NCBI GenBank assembly: GCA_964571275.1
Contig: CAZNCQ010000006.1
Location: forward strand, 11,005-75,004
Direction: 5' to 3'
Origin: DASRQZ01 sp964571275
GTDB taxonomy: Bacteria; Myxococcota_A; Polyangia; Fen-1088
DNA length: 64,000 bases
Shown: positions 16,685 through 25,508 of the stretch, one piece after another
Layout of the letters: each line of letters starts with the position of its first letter
How positions within the stretch are numbered: position 1 is the first letter of the stretch
Notes under the pieces: model-generated
What the model was told of the DNA's origin: nothing
The model's input: only the letters and a program-made list of their open reading frames with translations
Database searches by the model: none
Program-made: the position numbers and the translations under genes

Positions 16685-16933
16685 TCAGAACTCCTCTGCT
16701 TCGTGAGCGTGGCCGATGGCGGCCCTCAGCTTCGGCTCGAGCTTCTTGCAGTCGAACGTCACCTTCTCTGACTGCACGGACACGACGGCGGCGGCCGGCA
16801 CCGGGAAGTCCCCGGCGTTCTCGACATAGACGATGAGGCGACGCCCATCGGGCGAGACCTCACGGACTGAACCGAACTCCTCCTCGCCGTCGGAAACGAA
16901 CGCCTGGAACCCGACCTGAATCTTCTCGCGCAT
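16685..16933 (-). CDS. Small conserved-looking protein, 82 aa
   Basis: Soluble, acidic protein of unknown function. GSVREVSPDGRRLIVYVENA followed by FPVPAAAVVSVQSEKVTF resembles the small beta-barrel (PRC-barrel or DUF2171-like) proteins whose 'V.D......L.V.....DF.VP...V' pattern is seen in many bacteria. The terminal helix is rich in Ala/Glu/His. A GAGGAG motif six bases before the ATG makes this a real gene. It is not clearly in an operon. Confidence 0.65.
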   Translation of the reverse strand: MREKIQVGFQAFVSDGEEEFGSVREVSPDGRRLIVYVENAGDFPVPAAAVVSVQSEKVTFDCKKLEPKLRAAIGHAHEAEEF

Positions 16934-17100
16934 CGAGAGCTCCTCTCGTGAGACCTGATACCACGTCCGGCGCCGCGAAGCGCTCGGTCACCATGCGCCG
17001 ATATACGTCGAAGCCGCTCGCGGCACAATCGACCCTCGCGAGGGTTCGAGGAAGCTCTGCGACGCATCGCCCAGAGAATCCCGATGGTAGTCTCCCGGTG

Positions 17101-17610
17101 ATGGCGCTGCTGGTCGTGGGCGTCGCCGCCCTCGCGTTGACGGTCGTCGCGCTGGCGATCGCGATCGCGGGCGCTCGCCGCCGGCCGCGGCGACAGCGGT
17201 CGCGCAAGTGGATGTCGGCGGGGGGCCTGGTGATCGACGCGCGGGGCCGGATCGCGCTGGTGCGCCAGCGCAGCCGCCGCGGGCGCTGGCACTGGACGCT
17301 GCCCAAGGGGCGCATCGATCGGGGCGAGACCGTCGAGGCGGCCGCGTTGCGCGAGGTCTACGAGGAGAGCGGGCTGCGCGCGCGCATCGTGCGGCCGATC
17401 GTGCTCCACGAAGGGCGGTTGCACTTCACGCAGTTCTTCGAGATGACCCTGGAGCGCGCCGACGGCCAGCACGACAGCGAGACCAAAGAGGTGCGGATGG
17501 TGACCTTCGCGGAAGCCGCCGGCATGCTGCGTGCGCGCCGCGACCTGCGTGTGCTACGCCGGCTGGTCGAAACGAGGACTCGCGTGGTCGCGATCGCCGC
17601 GAGCGACTAG
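17101..17610 (+). CDS. Nudix hydrolase with N-terminal membrane anchor
   Basis: A single hydrophobic segment (about 3-24) followed by Arg-rich residues anchors a Nudix domain on the cytoplasmic side. The Nudix box is complete: GRIDRGETVEAAALREVYEESGL fits Gx5Ex7REUxEExGU. The flanks WHWTLPKG and the late EVRMVTF strand match the diadenosine-polyphosphate/nucleotide-cleaning group. The substrate is not determinable. The ATG at 17101 begins the hydrophobic anchor; there is no strong ribosome-binding site, so a start slightly upstream (GTG 17098) is possible. Confidence 0.85.
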   Translation: MALLVVGVAALALTVVALAIAIAGARRRPRRQRSRKWMSAGGLVIDARGRIALVRQRSRRGRWHWTLPKGRIDRGETVEAAALREVYEESGLRARIVRPIVLHEGRLHFTQFFEMTLERADGQHDSETKEVRMVTFAEAAGMLRARRDLRVLRRLVETRTRVVAIAASD

Positions 17611-17674
17611 TGCACTAGGCTTTGACCAGGCTGCCTCTTCCCCGGTGGACCCACCCAATGTTATTCGAGTCGCC

Positions 17675-18334
17675 ATGGCTGCGAGGCAAAACGGGCTTGC
17701 CAGGCTCCTCGACGCCATCGTCATGGACGACGCCGAGGCGGTACGGATGGTCCGCGACGCGCCCGAGCTCGCGCGGCTCGTTGTCGAGGAGGAATGCTTC
17801 ATCGAGACGATTGCTCATGCGCTCTACGCCGGAGATACCGCTCTCCACTTCGCGGCGGCCGCAGTCAAGCCTGTCGTCGTCGAGGCCCTTCTCCGCGCGG
17901 GAGCGAATCCCAACGCGGCGAACCGGCGCGGAGCCCTCGCGCTCCACTACGCCTGCGACCCTCGGCCCGTGTCGGCGTTGGTCTGGAGTGCTGGCGCTCA
18001 ACGGAAGGCCATCGAGCTCCTGCTCGATGCCGGGTCGAGGATCGACCAGGCCGAAAAGTCTGGAGCGTCCCCACTTCACCGCGCGGTTCGGGCGCGGAGC
18101 CCGGTGGCGGTGAAATGCCTGCTCGAGCGGGGTGCCGATGTGAACGCCTCTCACGGCAAGAGTCGGACAACGCCACTTCACCTCGCGCTTCACGCGACGG
18201 GCGCGAGCGGCACCAAGGGGGCGCACGCCGAGCAGCAGGCGATCGTTGATCTGCTGCTCGACGGCGGAGCCGATAGCCGCGCCAGGGACGCGCGCGGGAA
18301 AGCTGCGCCGCTCCCCCGCCGCAAGCCCCGATAG
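17675..18334 (+). CDS. Ankyrin repeat protein
   Basis: Soluble 219-aa protein built from about five ankyrin repeats. The consensus is clear in DTALHFAAAA..VVEALLRAGANPN, LALHYACD..AIELLLDAGSRID, SPLHRAVRA..AVKCLLERGADVN and TPLHLALHA..IVDLLLDGGADSR. These repeats bind protein partners; there is no enzymatic domain or export signal. The ATG at 17675 is the first good start for the repeat array. The gene stands alone between the Nudix gene and the convergent trypsin-like lipoprotein gene. Confidence 0.88.
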   Translation: MAARQNGLARLLDAIVMDDAEAVRMVRDAPELARLVVEEECFIETIAHALYAGDTALHFAAAAVKPVVVEALLRAGANPNAANRRGALALHYACDPRPVSALVWSAGAQRKAIELLLDAGSRIDQAEKSGASPLHRAVRARSPVAVKCLLERGADVNASHGKSRTTPLHLALHATGASGTKGAHAEQQAIVDLLLDGGADSRARDARGKAAPLPRRKPR

Positions 18335-18382
18335 CAGGACGCGCGCAAGACTTGCGCTCAGGTTAGCGGCAGCCGGCGGCGG

Positions 18383-19867
18383 TCAGAACCCCTGGCAGGT
18401 GAACAGATCGTTCAGCAACCCGTCACAGGCCGGGGCTCCGGGCATGAAGCCCGGGACGGGGCTGCACTGCCAGTTGGCGACGCCAGCGGCCGTGTGCGCC
18501 TGGCAGGCATCCCAGGCCTGATTCTGCGGCAGGCACTCCGGCGTCACGTCGCGCGTGAACTCGAGGTTATCGAGGAAGGCAGCCATGCAGCTCTCGAAGG
18601 TCAAGGCCGGGCATCCGGAGCGCATGACCGCGCGACACACGTTCCCGGTCTCGACCTGATCGGCCTGGGCGGCGCTACAAGCCACCGAGTTTCGGTTGAC
18701 GCTGATCGTCGTCCGTGGACTGTTATCGGGAGCCAGCGAGTAGCTGAGGGTCTGGTTCGTGGTGAAGTCGACACCGAACGCGAACGAGTGCAGGCCGGGA
18801 TTGAACAGCGTGTTGCGGAAGCCGCTGGTGTCGAGGGCGAGCTGGTTCTTGGTGCCGAACGGAACGGTGACACCCACGCCGTTCTTGTTGTTGTAGCCGA
18901 AGTAGACCGTCAGCGTGCCGGCCGGGTTGGGCGCGACGCATTCCAGGTTGGGAATCAGCGTCTCCTGCCCGCCGCGCTTGTATGCCTCGTCGAGGAACGG
19001 CAGGAACGGATCGATCCGCGTCGCCAGGCCGTAGTCCTCACAGAACAACCCGCCGAAATACATGACGCCCGCGAAGTAGTCTTGCCCGAACGCGTTCACG
19101 ATGATGGGGCCACCCGAGTCGCCGAAGCAGCTGTTCGAGTTGGGCGTGTGGCCGTCGAACTTGACGACGTCCTGTCGCACCGCCGGCACGAGCATGCCGG
19201 GGTTGGGATCCTCGGGGTGATAGTCGGCCGCCGTGGGGCTTCCGAGGAGATGCGTGAGCCCGGTGCGCTGAACGCGGGATCCGGTGGCGGTCGTGCCGCT
19301 GGTCGCGACGTTCCCGCCCCAGCCCGAGATCGTCACCTGCCGGTTGATCCACGTATCGTCCAGTCGGAAACGCGCCAGCGGCAGCGGATCGAACGGCGGC
19401 TTGCGATCCAGATAGATCGCGCCCATGTCCGGGTGCTCGAGGTTCGCGTCCCACTGCGGATGCGTCTCGAACGAGTCGGCCTTGGCCCAGAACGACGGCT
19501 GCCCGACGGGCGGCGGGACCAACAGCCCGTTTTGCGGGGTGAGCTGCGCAAAATCCTGAGTGAAGTTGTCGCCCCAGTAGACGAAGAGCTGACCCTGGAA
19601 GATGTCCGTCAAGCAATGAGCCGCCGTCATCACCACGCGCGGAGCGAAGTACGATCCCGAGCAGGTCCGGGTTGTGAGCCCCCCGGGACCGGCAACCGTC
19701 GCGTAGATCATGACGACCTCGTTCCGGCCCCCCGTGGCCGTCGGTCGAACGATCGGGCTCGTCTCGTTGATGAGCGGTTCGCTGGAGTCGGGGCCGCCCT
19801 CTCCGCATCCGGCCGCGGCGAGCGCGCCGATGATCAGTAAGCTAACGAGTCTCGTGATTGGTTTCAT
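18383..19867 (-). CDS. Trypsin-like (S1) serine protease lipoprotein
   Basis: Exported lipoprotein, 494 aa, with lipidated Cys at 21. The trypsin domain (about 40-320) has the full triad: His84 in TAAHC, Asp near 147 in HPDMGAIYL, and Ser in CFGDSGGPI near 244. The substrate pocket position was not resolved. A C-terminal region of about 170 residues has several Cys (SVACSAAQ, CRAVMRSGCPAL, CMAAFLD, CQAHTAAG) and probably forms disulfides. Such surface proteases are common in predatory myxobacteria. GGAGAG before the ATG supports the start. Confidence 0.92.
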   Translation of the reverse strand: MKPITRLVSLLIIGALAAAGCGEGGPDSSEPLINETSPIVRPTATGGRNEVVMIYATVAGPGGLTTRTCSGSYFAPRVVMTAAHCLTDIFQGQLFVYWGDNFTQDFAQLTPQNGLLVPPPVGQPSFWAKADSFETHPQWDANLEHPDMGAIYLDRKPPFDPLPLARFRLDDTWINRQVTISGWGGNVATSGTTATGSRVQRTGLTHLLGSPTAADYHPEDPNPGMLVPAVRQDVVKFDGHTPNSNSCFGDSGGPIIVNAFGQDYFAGVMYFGGLFCEDYGLATRIDPFLPFLDEAYKRGGQETLIPNLECVAPNPAGTLTVYFGYNNKNGVGVTVPFGTKNQLALDTSGFRNTLFNPGLHSFAFGVDFTTNQTLSYSLAPDNSPRTTISVNRNSVACSAAQADQVETGNVCRAVMRSGCPALTFESCMAAFLDNLEFTRDVTPECLPQNQAWDACQAHTAAGVANWQCSPVPGFMPGAPACDGLLNDLFTCQGF

Positions 19868-19983
19868 CGTCTCTCCGTCTCTGACGTTGGGGCGTCGGGA
19901 ATCCCGACGAGCAACCTTTACGCCATTGCGACGACAAAAGGGTGTTGTTGTTGCTCACGGCCTGGCCAAGATCGTTTTCCACC

Positions 19984-22900
19984 CTACCCTTCGGGCGTGG
20001 CGTCAGGTGCCGCGCGGGGAACGCGCAACGGACGCCACCATCCGTGCTCGCGCAGGCAGCTCCAGACCCAGCGCGACCAGCGCAGGCAGGCGAGCGCCAG
20101 CCACAACGACCAGGCCAGCATCGCTCCCCGATACATCATCAGGGGCGCCGACAGGATCCAGGGCCGTGGTAGCAGCGGTCCGGTCCGATCCTGATACCAG
20201 CGCAGCAGCTGGTCGTTCGATCCGTTGCCAACGACGCGCATGTCGGGATGCGACACCAGCCCTTGCTCGATGGCGCCGAACAGAATCGCGACCGCCGCCA
20301 CCGTGAGGCCGACGAACACGATCTGCGAGAGGTCGTAGAGGACCGCGCGCCCGGCGATGGGGTGCCGCGCGCGCCACCCCATTGCCAGCAGGAACAACCC
20401 GACGACGCCGGCGGCCGGCAGCGGCAGCTGCGCCATACCGATGCCCAGCAGCGTCCAGTCCCACCAGCGCAGCGGCGTCAGACGCGTGCGGCCCAGGACC
20501 CAGCCCATCACCAGAAGCACGATGACGATGCTCCAGATGTGCACGGCCGGTCCCAATCGCGGCCCCGCCGCCCACAGCATCCAGCGCGGCGCCTCGGCGA
20601 GCTGGATCTGCGTGACGATGTTGGTCGCCGGGACGCCGACGTCGACCGCCGGAGCGCGAAAGATCGGCGACAGCGGTGTCGGTTCGCGCCAGCTGATCGC
20701 GAACGTCTGCTTGCGTGGGCCGATCGGCAGCACGATGCGCCGCCCGTCGCTCTCCAGGTGCAGCGGCATCGCCTGCCCGTCCAGCGTCACGCCTTCGAGC
20801 TCGGCGCCCGCCGCCAGCGCAATCGTGTGCTGGGTGCCGCGGCTCGACCGGATCGCCAGCGACAGCGTCGAGCGCGTCATGCGCGTCCCCGGCGACACGT
20901 CGAGCTCACCGCCGTCGATGGTCAACGTCTGTCCGCCGGCGCCCGCGGGCCGGCCGAGCGCGATGCGCACCTCCTCGCCGGGCCAGGGACGCCATTCGGC
21001 GATGCGCGCGCCGTCGGGGTCAGCGCGCTGGATGGGTGGAATCCCGGCGAACGTCGCGTGCCAGGTGGCGCCGAGATCCAGCAGCCAGGTCTCGGCCCAC
21101 AGGCGAGCGAACGCCGGAGCCGCGTGCAGGCGCAGCGCCGCGGATTCGGTCAGCGTCGATCGCCACTGCGTCTCCGTCGCATCGGGCCCGAGGCTGACGT
21201 TCACCGCCGTCTTGGCCTTGTCCACGCGCACGCCGGCGGTGGTGACCGCCTCGCCGGGCAAGAGCGGCACGTCGATCACCACGGGCGCGCCGGTGGGCGT
21301 CTCACGGCGGACCACCGTCTCGACTTCCCATTTGAGACCGAGGTGCAGGGTGCGCGTGACGCGCAGGAACGGCGCGAGCGACACCGCCGCGCCGGCCGCG
21401 TCCGGCGGCGCCGGCGTCCCTGTGGCGCCGCCCGCGCGCGACAACTTGAGGCTCTCGTCGGCGGCGCCGTCCTCGTGCAGGCCGTCCAGCGTCCACCCGC
21501 GCACGCGGGCGGTGACGAACCGCGGCTTCAACGGCAGCGCGATCTGGATCGTCTCGCGCGGCGACAGAGCGCCGGTCATCTCGACGCGAAACGTGCCCGG
21601 CGACAGCGCCAGCCACAGCGTGCCGTCGTCGGTGCGCGCCAGCGCGGAAGCCACCTTCCCGTCGACGCGCACCTGATCCGGGACCCAGTCCTTGAGATTT
21701 CCCGGCAGCGGGATCGCCGTGCGTGCCGCGGCCGAAGCCTCCAGGACCAGCTGCAGCTCGCCCGGGGTCACGTCGAGCGCCAGGCGGCTGATCCCGCCGC
21801 AGTTGGGCGCGCAATGCGGCGGCTCGAGCAGGCGCTGCTTCAATTGTTCGAGCAGCTCCGGCGAAGGCGCGGTGAGCTCCGCCGCGCGCGCCACGCCGGA
21901 CAGGGTCGCCGCCGCCGTCGTCGCCAGCAACAAGAGCAGTATCCCGGCGCGGTTGCCGGCGCCGTCGAGCAGCGGACGCGCCGCGTGCCACCCGCCGCCG
22001 AGGCGCATCGGCCGGCGCAGGATGAGCAGCGCCAGCGCCACGAGCAGCGCCGCACGTGCCAGCGACAGCGCCAGGTTCACGGACGGAGGTGCCAGCCACA
22101 GTTGCAGCTCCTGGTCCTGGCGCACCGGCGCGTTGAAGGTCAGCGAGGCGGTGTCCCACTCCCAGGTCGGAAGCCCAGGACCGGTCTGGACCACGGCGCT
22201 CGGATCGTAGACGTCGCGTTTTTGCGAGACGGCGTCGCTGAGACGAAGGTTCTTGTCCACGCCAAGCAGCCCAGCTTTCCCGGCGTAGGCCGACCCACGG
22301 GACTGCTCGACCTCTTTCTTCGGCTTCGCCAAGAGGCCGATTCCCGATCCCGAGGCCTCCTTGCTGAGGTCGCCGAGCGCCCCCATCGCCGAAGCGTGGC
22401 CCTCCGCGGTCGCAACCGGCGCCTCCGCGGGCACGGGAGCGGGGGCCTCGGGGACGAAGAATGCGACCTGACTTCTTTCGGTGGTCGGGCCTTCGCGCTC
22501 GGCCGCCGGGTGCACGCCGCGCCGCACCTCCGCGACGGCGTACGGAAAAAGCACCGAGGCGAGCGCGATCCACGCGGCGATCCGATACACGCGCGCCAGC
22601 GTGTGCAGCTTGCCTGTACGAAGCGCGCGCGCCAGCGCCTCGCCCAGCAGGACCGCGAGCCAGACCACGCCGGGCGCGTCCGATTCGGTAATCGAGAGGC
22701 CGATCCCCACGAGCGCTACCAGCGCCAGCTTCCAGCCGAACAGGCGCTGCGCCGCCAGCGTGGTCACCAGCAGCAAGAAGAAGCTGAGCAACGACCACCG
22801 ATCGATCCAGGTCCCCGTCACCTTGTCGGCGCCGGCGGCGTGAATCAGCCGCCAGCCGGGCGGGATCATCAACGTCGTCGACACGCTCTGAAAATCGAGC

Positions 22901-24258
22901 AGAAAGCTCGTCGCCGGGACGCGCCAGCGGCGGCCTTCGATGCGGCTGTCGGCGCTGATGGCGGCGCGGCCGCTGCGAATCTCGACGCCGTCGTTCCCGT
23001 CGGCGTCGCGCGTGATGAACTGATCCCGGCCGTTGATCGCGACGCGACCGAGGCGCGTGTGCGCCGCGCCCGCCAGCCGCCAGCTGCGCGTGAACCGGCC
23101 GGTGATCTGATCGCTGACGGTGTAGCCGCCGCCGTCGAAGTCCAGCCACAGCCGCCGCTGCAGCTGCAGCTGATCGGGACCGGCGTCGCTGTCGCCGCGC
23201 CGCCGTTCTGCCAGGGTCAGCGTCGCGCCCGGCGGTAGCGCGTAGGCGGGCAACAGCTTCCAGTCGTCGGGCAAGGTCGTCTGCGCCGGATCGATCGCGG
23301 GCGCGCCGCCGAGGTCGACCACGCGCAGCTCGGGGCGGCTCTGGAAGACCCAGACCTCCTCGCCTTCCTTCCAGAGACCGTCGGGCCGCGGTCGCGTCAC
23401 GCTGTCGCCGGCGGCGGTCCGCCGCGCGATCAGCGTGATGGTCCAGCTGCCGGGTCGGACCTGAAGGCGCACGTGACCATCCGCATCGAAGCGCAACGGC
23501 AGGTTGCCGACGACCTCTTGCGCCTGGAAGCCCTCCGGCAACGCGCGGCCCAGCATGACCTCGCGGCTCTTGCCCGAGACCGCCAGCTGCAAGCGTGTGA
23601 TGAGGTGCAGCGGGACATCGTCGACCAGCTTGCGGTGCACGGAGATGTCGATGCTGTCCGCCTCGGCAACCACCTCCTTGCGGCCGAGAAATACCTGCCC
23701 GCCCTCGTCGCGCACGGGAAAATCGACGCGCCTGCCGTTGACGGTCAGGGCGACCAGACCGGTCTCCGGGAGCACGGCCAGCCCGTCGGGCAGCGCTTCG
23801 TCCCAGGCGAAGCGGCCGGTCACCAGGTGGTGGCCGGCGGCGAGCTCCAGGACGGGATCGCCGTCGTCGCCCGACACGACGGCTGCCGGCTTGCCGTCGA
23901 CACGCACGTCCAGCGGCCAGTGCTCGTCGCTGCCGGGCAGCTCGGCCAGCCCCGCGTGGAACACCTCCCACTCCTGCGCAAAGGTGCCGCCCTTGTCATT
24001 GACCGTGAGCGATAGCCGCGCCGGCCAGGCACAGACGCGGTCGTCGTCGTGGCCGTGCAGCTGCGGGCAAGCCAGCTGCTCGTCGCCGTCGCCGTGCAAC
24101 ACCCATCCCGCCCAGGGCCGCAGCGCCTCCGGCACCGAGTCCGCCGGCCCGGCCGCACGATCCGGCCGGACAGGACGAGCCGCGTGCGCCACGGATCCCG
24201 TCGCCAGAACGGTGACCAACACGGCCGAGACGCCCAGCGAGCCCCGCGCGTTCGCCAC
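19984..24258 (-). CDS. Very large polytopic membrane protein with duplicated extracytoplasmic domain
   Basis: Unrecognised protein of about 1424 aa. An N-terminal signal peptide (cleavage after AHA, near 27) leads into a long beta-rich periplasmic region, then hydrophobic helices (about 480-590), a Pro/Ala/Glu linker, two more helices, a second beta-rich domain and four C-terminal helices. The pattern VRVDGKxAxxxxxDDGxxxLxLxxG occurs near residue 118 and again near residue 860, so the periplasmic domain is duplicated. No catalytic motif is seen. I place the start at GTG 24258, nine bases after AGGAGG; a TTG at 24261 is also possible, and a longer frame from 24303 has no ribosome-binding site. 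Confidence 0.8.
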   Translation of the reverse strand: MANARGSLGVSAVLVTVLATGSVAHAARPVRPDRAAGPADSVPEALRPWAGWVLHGDGDEQLACPQLHGHDDDRVCAWPARLSLTVNDKGGTFAQEWEVFHAGLAELPGSDEHWPLDVRVDGKPAAVVSGDDGDPVLELAAGHHLVTGRFAWDEALPDGLAVLPETGLVALTVNGRRVDFPVRDEGGQVFLGRKEVVAEADSIDISVHRKLVDDVPLHLITRLQLAVSGKSREVMLGRALPEGFQAQEVVGNLPLRFDADGHVRLQVRPGSWTITLIARRTAAGDSVTRPRPDGLWKEGEEVWVFQSRPELRVVDLGGAPAIDPAQTTLPDDWKLLPAYALPPGATLTLAERRRGDSDAGPDQLQLQRRLWLDFDGGGYTVSDQITGRFTRSWRLAGAAHTRLGRVAINGRDQFITRDADGNDGVEIRSGRAAISADSRIEGRRWRVPATSFLLDFQSVSTTLMIPPGWRLIHAAGADKVTGTWIDRWSLLSFFLLLVTTLAAQRLFGWKLALVALVGIGLSITESDAPGVVWLAVLLGEALARALRTGKLHTLARVYRIAAWIALASVLFPYAVAEVRRGVHPAAEREGPTTERSQVAFFVPEAPAPVPAEAPVATAEGHASAMGALGDLSKEASGSGIGLLAKPKKEVEQSRGSAYAGKAGLLGVDKNLRLSDAVSQKRDVYDPSAVVQTGPGLPTWEWDTASLTFNAPVRQDQELQLWLAPPSVNLALSLARAALLVALALLILRRPMRLGGGWHAARPLLDGAGNRAGILLLLLATTAAATLSGVARAAELTAPSPELLEQLKQRLLEPPHCAPNCGGISRLALDVTPGELQLVLEASAAARTAIPLPGNLKDWVPDQVRVDGKVASALARTDDGTLWLALSPGTFRVEMTGALSPRETIQIALPLKPRFVTARVRGWTLDGLHEDGAADESLKLSRAGGATGTPAPPDAAGAAVSLAPFLRVTRTLHLGLKWEVETVVRRETPTGAPVVIDVPLLPGEAVTTAGVRVDKAKTAVNVSLGPDATETQWRSTLTESAALRLHAAPAFARLWAETWLLDLGATWHATFAGIPPIQRADPDGARIAEWRPWPGEEVRIALGRPAGAGGQTLTIDGGELDVSPGTRMTRSTLSLAIRSSRGTQHTIALAAGAELEGVTLDGQAMPLHLESDGRRIVLPIGPRKQTFAISWREPTPLSPIFRAPAVDVGVPATNIVTQIQLAEAPRWMLWAAGPRLGPAVHIWSIVIVLLVMGWVLGRTRLTPLRWWDWTLLGIGMAQLPLPAAGVVGLFLLAMGWRARHPIAGRAVLYDLSQIVFVGLTVAAVAILFGAIEQGLVSHPDMRVVGNGSNDQLLRWYQDRTGPLLPRPWILSAPLMMYRGAMLAWSLWLALACLRWSRWVWSCLREHGWWRPLRVPRAAPDATPEG

Positions 24259-24337
24259 CAATGAGTGCCTCCTCGTGGTTGAGACAGGAAACCGCGCCGA
24301 CACTTTAACCCGCGAGACGCGTCGCCCGCGAGCGATC

Positions 24338-24359
24338 CGGAGGATTCGACAATCCTCCG
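24338..24359. terminator. Perfect 9-bp hairpin after the GH128-like gene
   Basis: CGGAGGATT and AATCCTCCG flank a CGAC loop. The hairpin lies about 40 bases past the stop of the glycoside-hydrolase lipoprotein gene and before the start of the 1424-aa gene, both on the minus strand. There is no T-tract, so termination is inferred from position and stem strength. Confidence 0.5.
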
Positions 24360-24396
24360 ACGCGCAGGTTCCGCGGCGGATCGCGCGAACGCCGGG

Positions 24397-25377
24397 TCAG
24401 TGACAGCCGCCGGGCAGGCTGACGTAGACCTGCCCGAGCGCCGTCGGCGAGCCGTCGCTGTTCACGAGGCGAGCGTTGGGGATGGGATCGGCGCTGAACC
24501 ACGAATAGCGAAAGACGTGCGGGTTGCTTTCCAGGTAAGGGATGGCCGCGCGCATGAACGCCTCCTGATCGGCCGCGGTCTTCGTGCCGTCGCACGAGAA
24601 CTCGGTGAGCCAGATCGGCTTGCCGAACTGCTCGAAGCCCTCGAGGCTGCCGCCCGGCTCCAGGTAGTCGACCAGCGACGGCAGATCGCAGTTGTACCAG
24701 TGGACCGCGATGTGATCGACGCGGCAGCCGGCGCAGGCCGCAAAGAAGTCGCGCAGATACTGATACGGGCTGGTGCCGTTGCATGACGTCGCGGGCCCGC
24801 AGAAGTTCACCGCCGGCGACACGAGGGCGGCGCTGGCGGCGGTCGCCTTGGCTTCCAGCATGGGCCAGTCGGCGGCCGCCTGTTGCGCGGTCAGGTTCGA
24901 CTGCGCGTGGAAGTTGGGCTCGTTGAAGCCGAGCAAGTAGCGCGTCAGCGCGGGCAGCGTCGCGTTCAGGTCCATCGAGCCCCAGATCATCGGGTCGAAC
25001 TCGAGAGCCGAGCCGGCGCCCGCGACTCGCGGCGACCAGTCGTACCACCAGCCCACCGACGGGAAGAACGCCGCGCCCGGCGCGGTATTTGTCGCGATGC
25101 CACGCTTGCAGGCCCCGCTGGTGCCGGCCGCGCCGCCGGCGCCGCGGTCACTGGCGCCGTCACTCGGCGCGTCGATGCGAGCGTCGGTGGCGCCGCTCGC
25201 GCCGGCGACGCCACCCGCGCCCGCGTCGTGTCCGCTTTGGCCGCCCGCCGGAGCGCTGCCGCTGGCCTTCCCGCCGGCACCGGCCGCGGTCCCGCTGTTC
25301 GTGCTCGAAGTCGAGCAACCTCCCGCGAGGGCGATCAGCGCGAGCGCTCGCAGCAAGGCCGGCGATACGCGCGGCAT
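24397..25377 (-). CDS. Glycoside hydrolase lipoprotein, Asl1/GH128-like
   Basis: Exported lipoprotein, 326 aa, lipidated Cys at 21, followed by a 65-residue Gly/Ala/Ser/Asp spacer like that of the SGNH lipoprotein. The catalytic domain reads like the 'glycosyl hydrolase catalytic core' family (Asl1-like, GH128 beta-1,3-glucanases): WWYDWSP, then GFNEPN with the acid/base Glu, VDHIAVHWYNCD, and PIWLTEFSC with the nucleophile Glu. Fungal cell-wall glucan is the likely target given the family. Cys pairs suggest disulfides. A perfect hairpin follows the gene. Confidence 0.88.
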   Translation of the reverse strand: MPRVSPALLRALALIALAGGCSTSSTNSGTAAGAGGKASGSAPAGGQSGHDAGAGGVAGASGATDARIDAPSDGASDRGAGGAAGTSGACKRGIATNTAPGAAFFPSVGWWYDWSPRVAGAGSALEFDPMIWGSMDLNATLPALTRYLLGFNEPNFHAQSNLTAQQAAADWPMLEAKATAASAALVSPAVNFCGPATSCNGTSPYQYLRDFFAACAGCRVDHIAVHWYNCDLPSLVDYLEPGGSLEGFEQFGKPIWLTEFSCDGTKTAADQEAFMRAAIPYLESNPHVFRYSWFSADPIPNARLVNSDGSPTALGQVYVSLPGGCH

Positions 25378-25508
25378 GCCTCAGGGTACCACCGGCTCAG
25401 GTCACCGGCCACGGTGCCCCCCCATTCGTGTGAGACCTGCTCCCACCGCTCGCACGTGAGCGACCCGCAGCTCACGGATCGGTCGGGCGCGCCGCTCATC
25501 GCGGGAAA

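Noticed and set aside
18494..19840. 448-codon plus-strand frame opposite the trypsin-like gene
   Set aside because: Antisense shadow; the minus strand has a complete catalytic triad and signal peptide.
20248..23238. 996-codon plus-strand frame opposite the 1424-aa protein gene
   Set aside because: Arg/Gln/His-rich composition is that of an antisense frame in GC-rich DNA; no domain and no ribosome-binding site.
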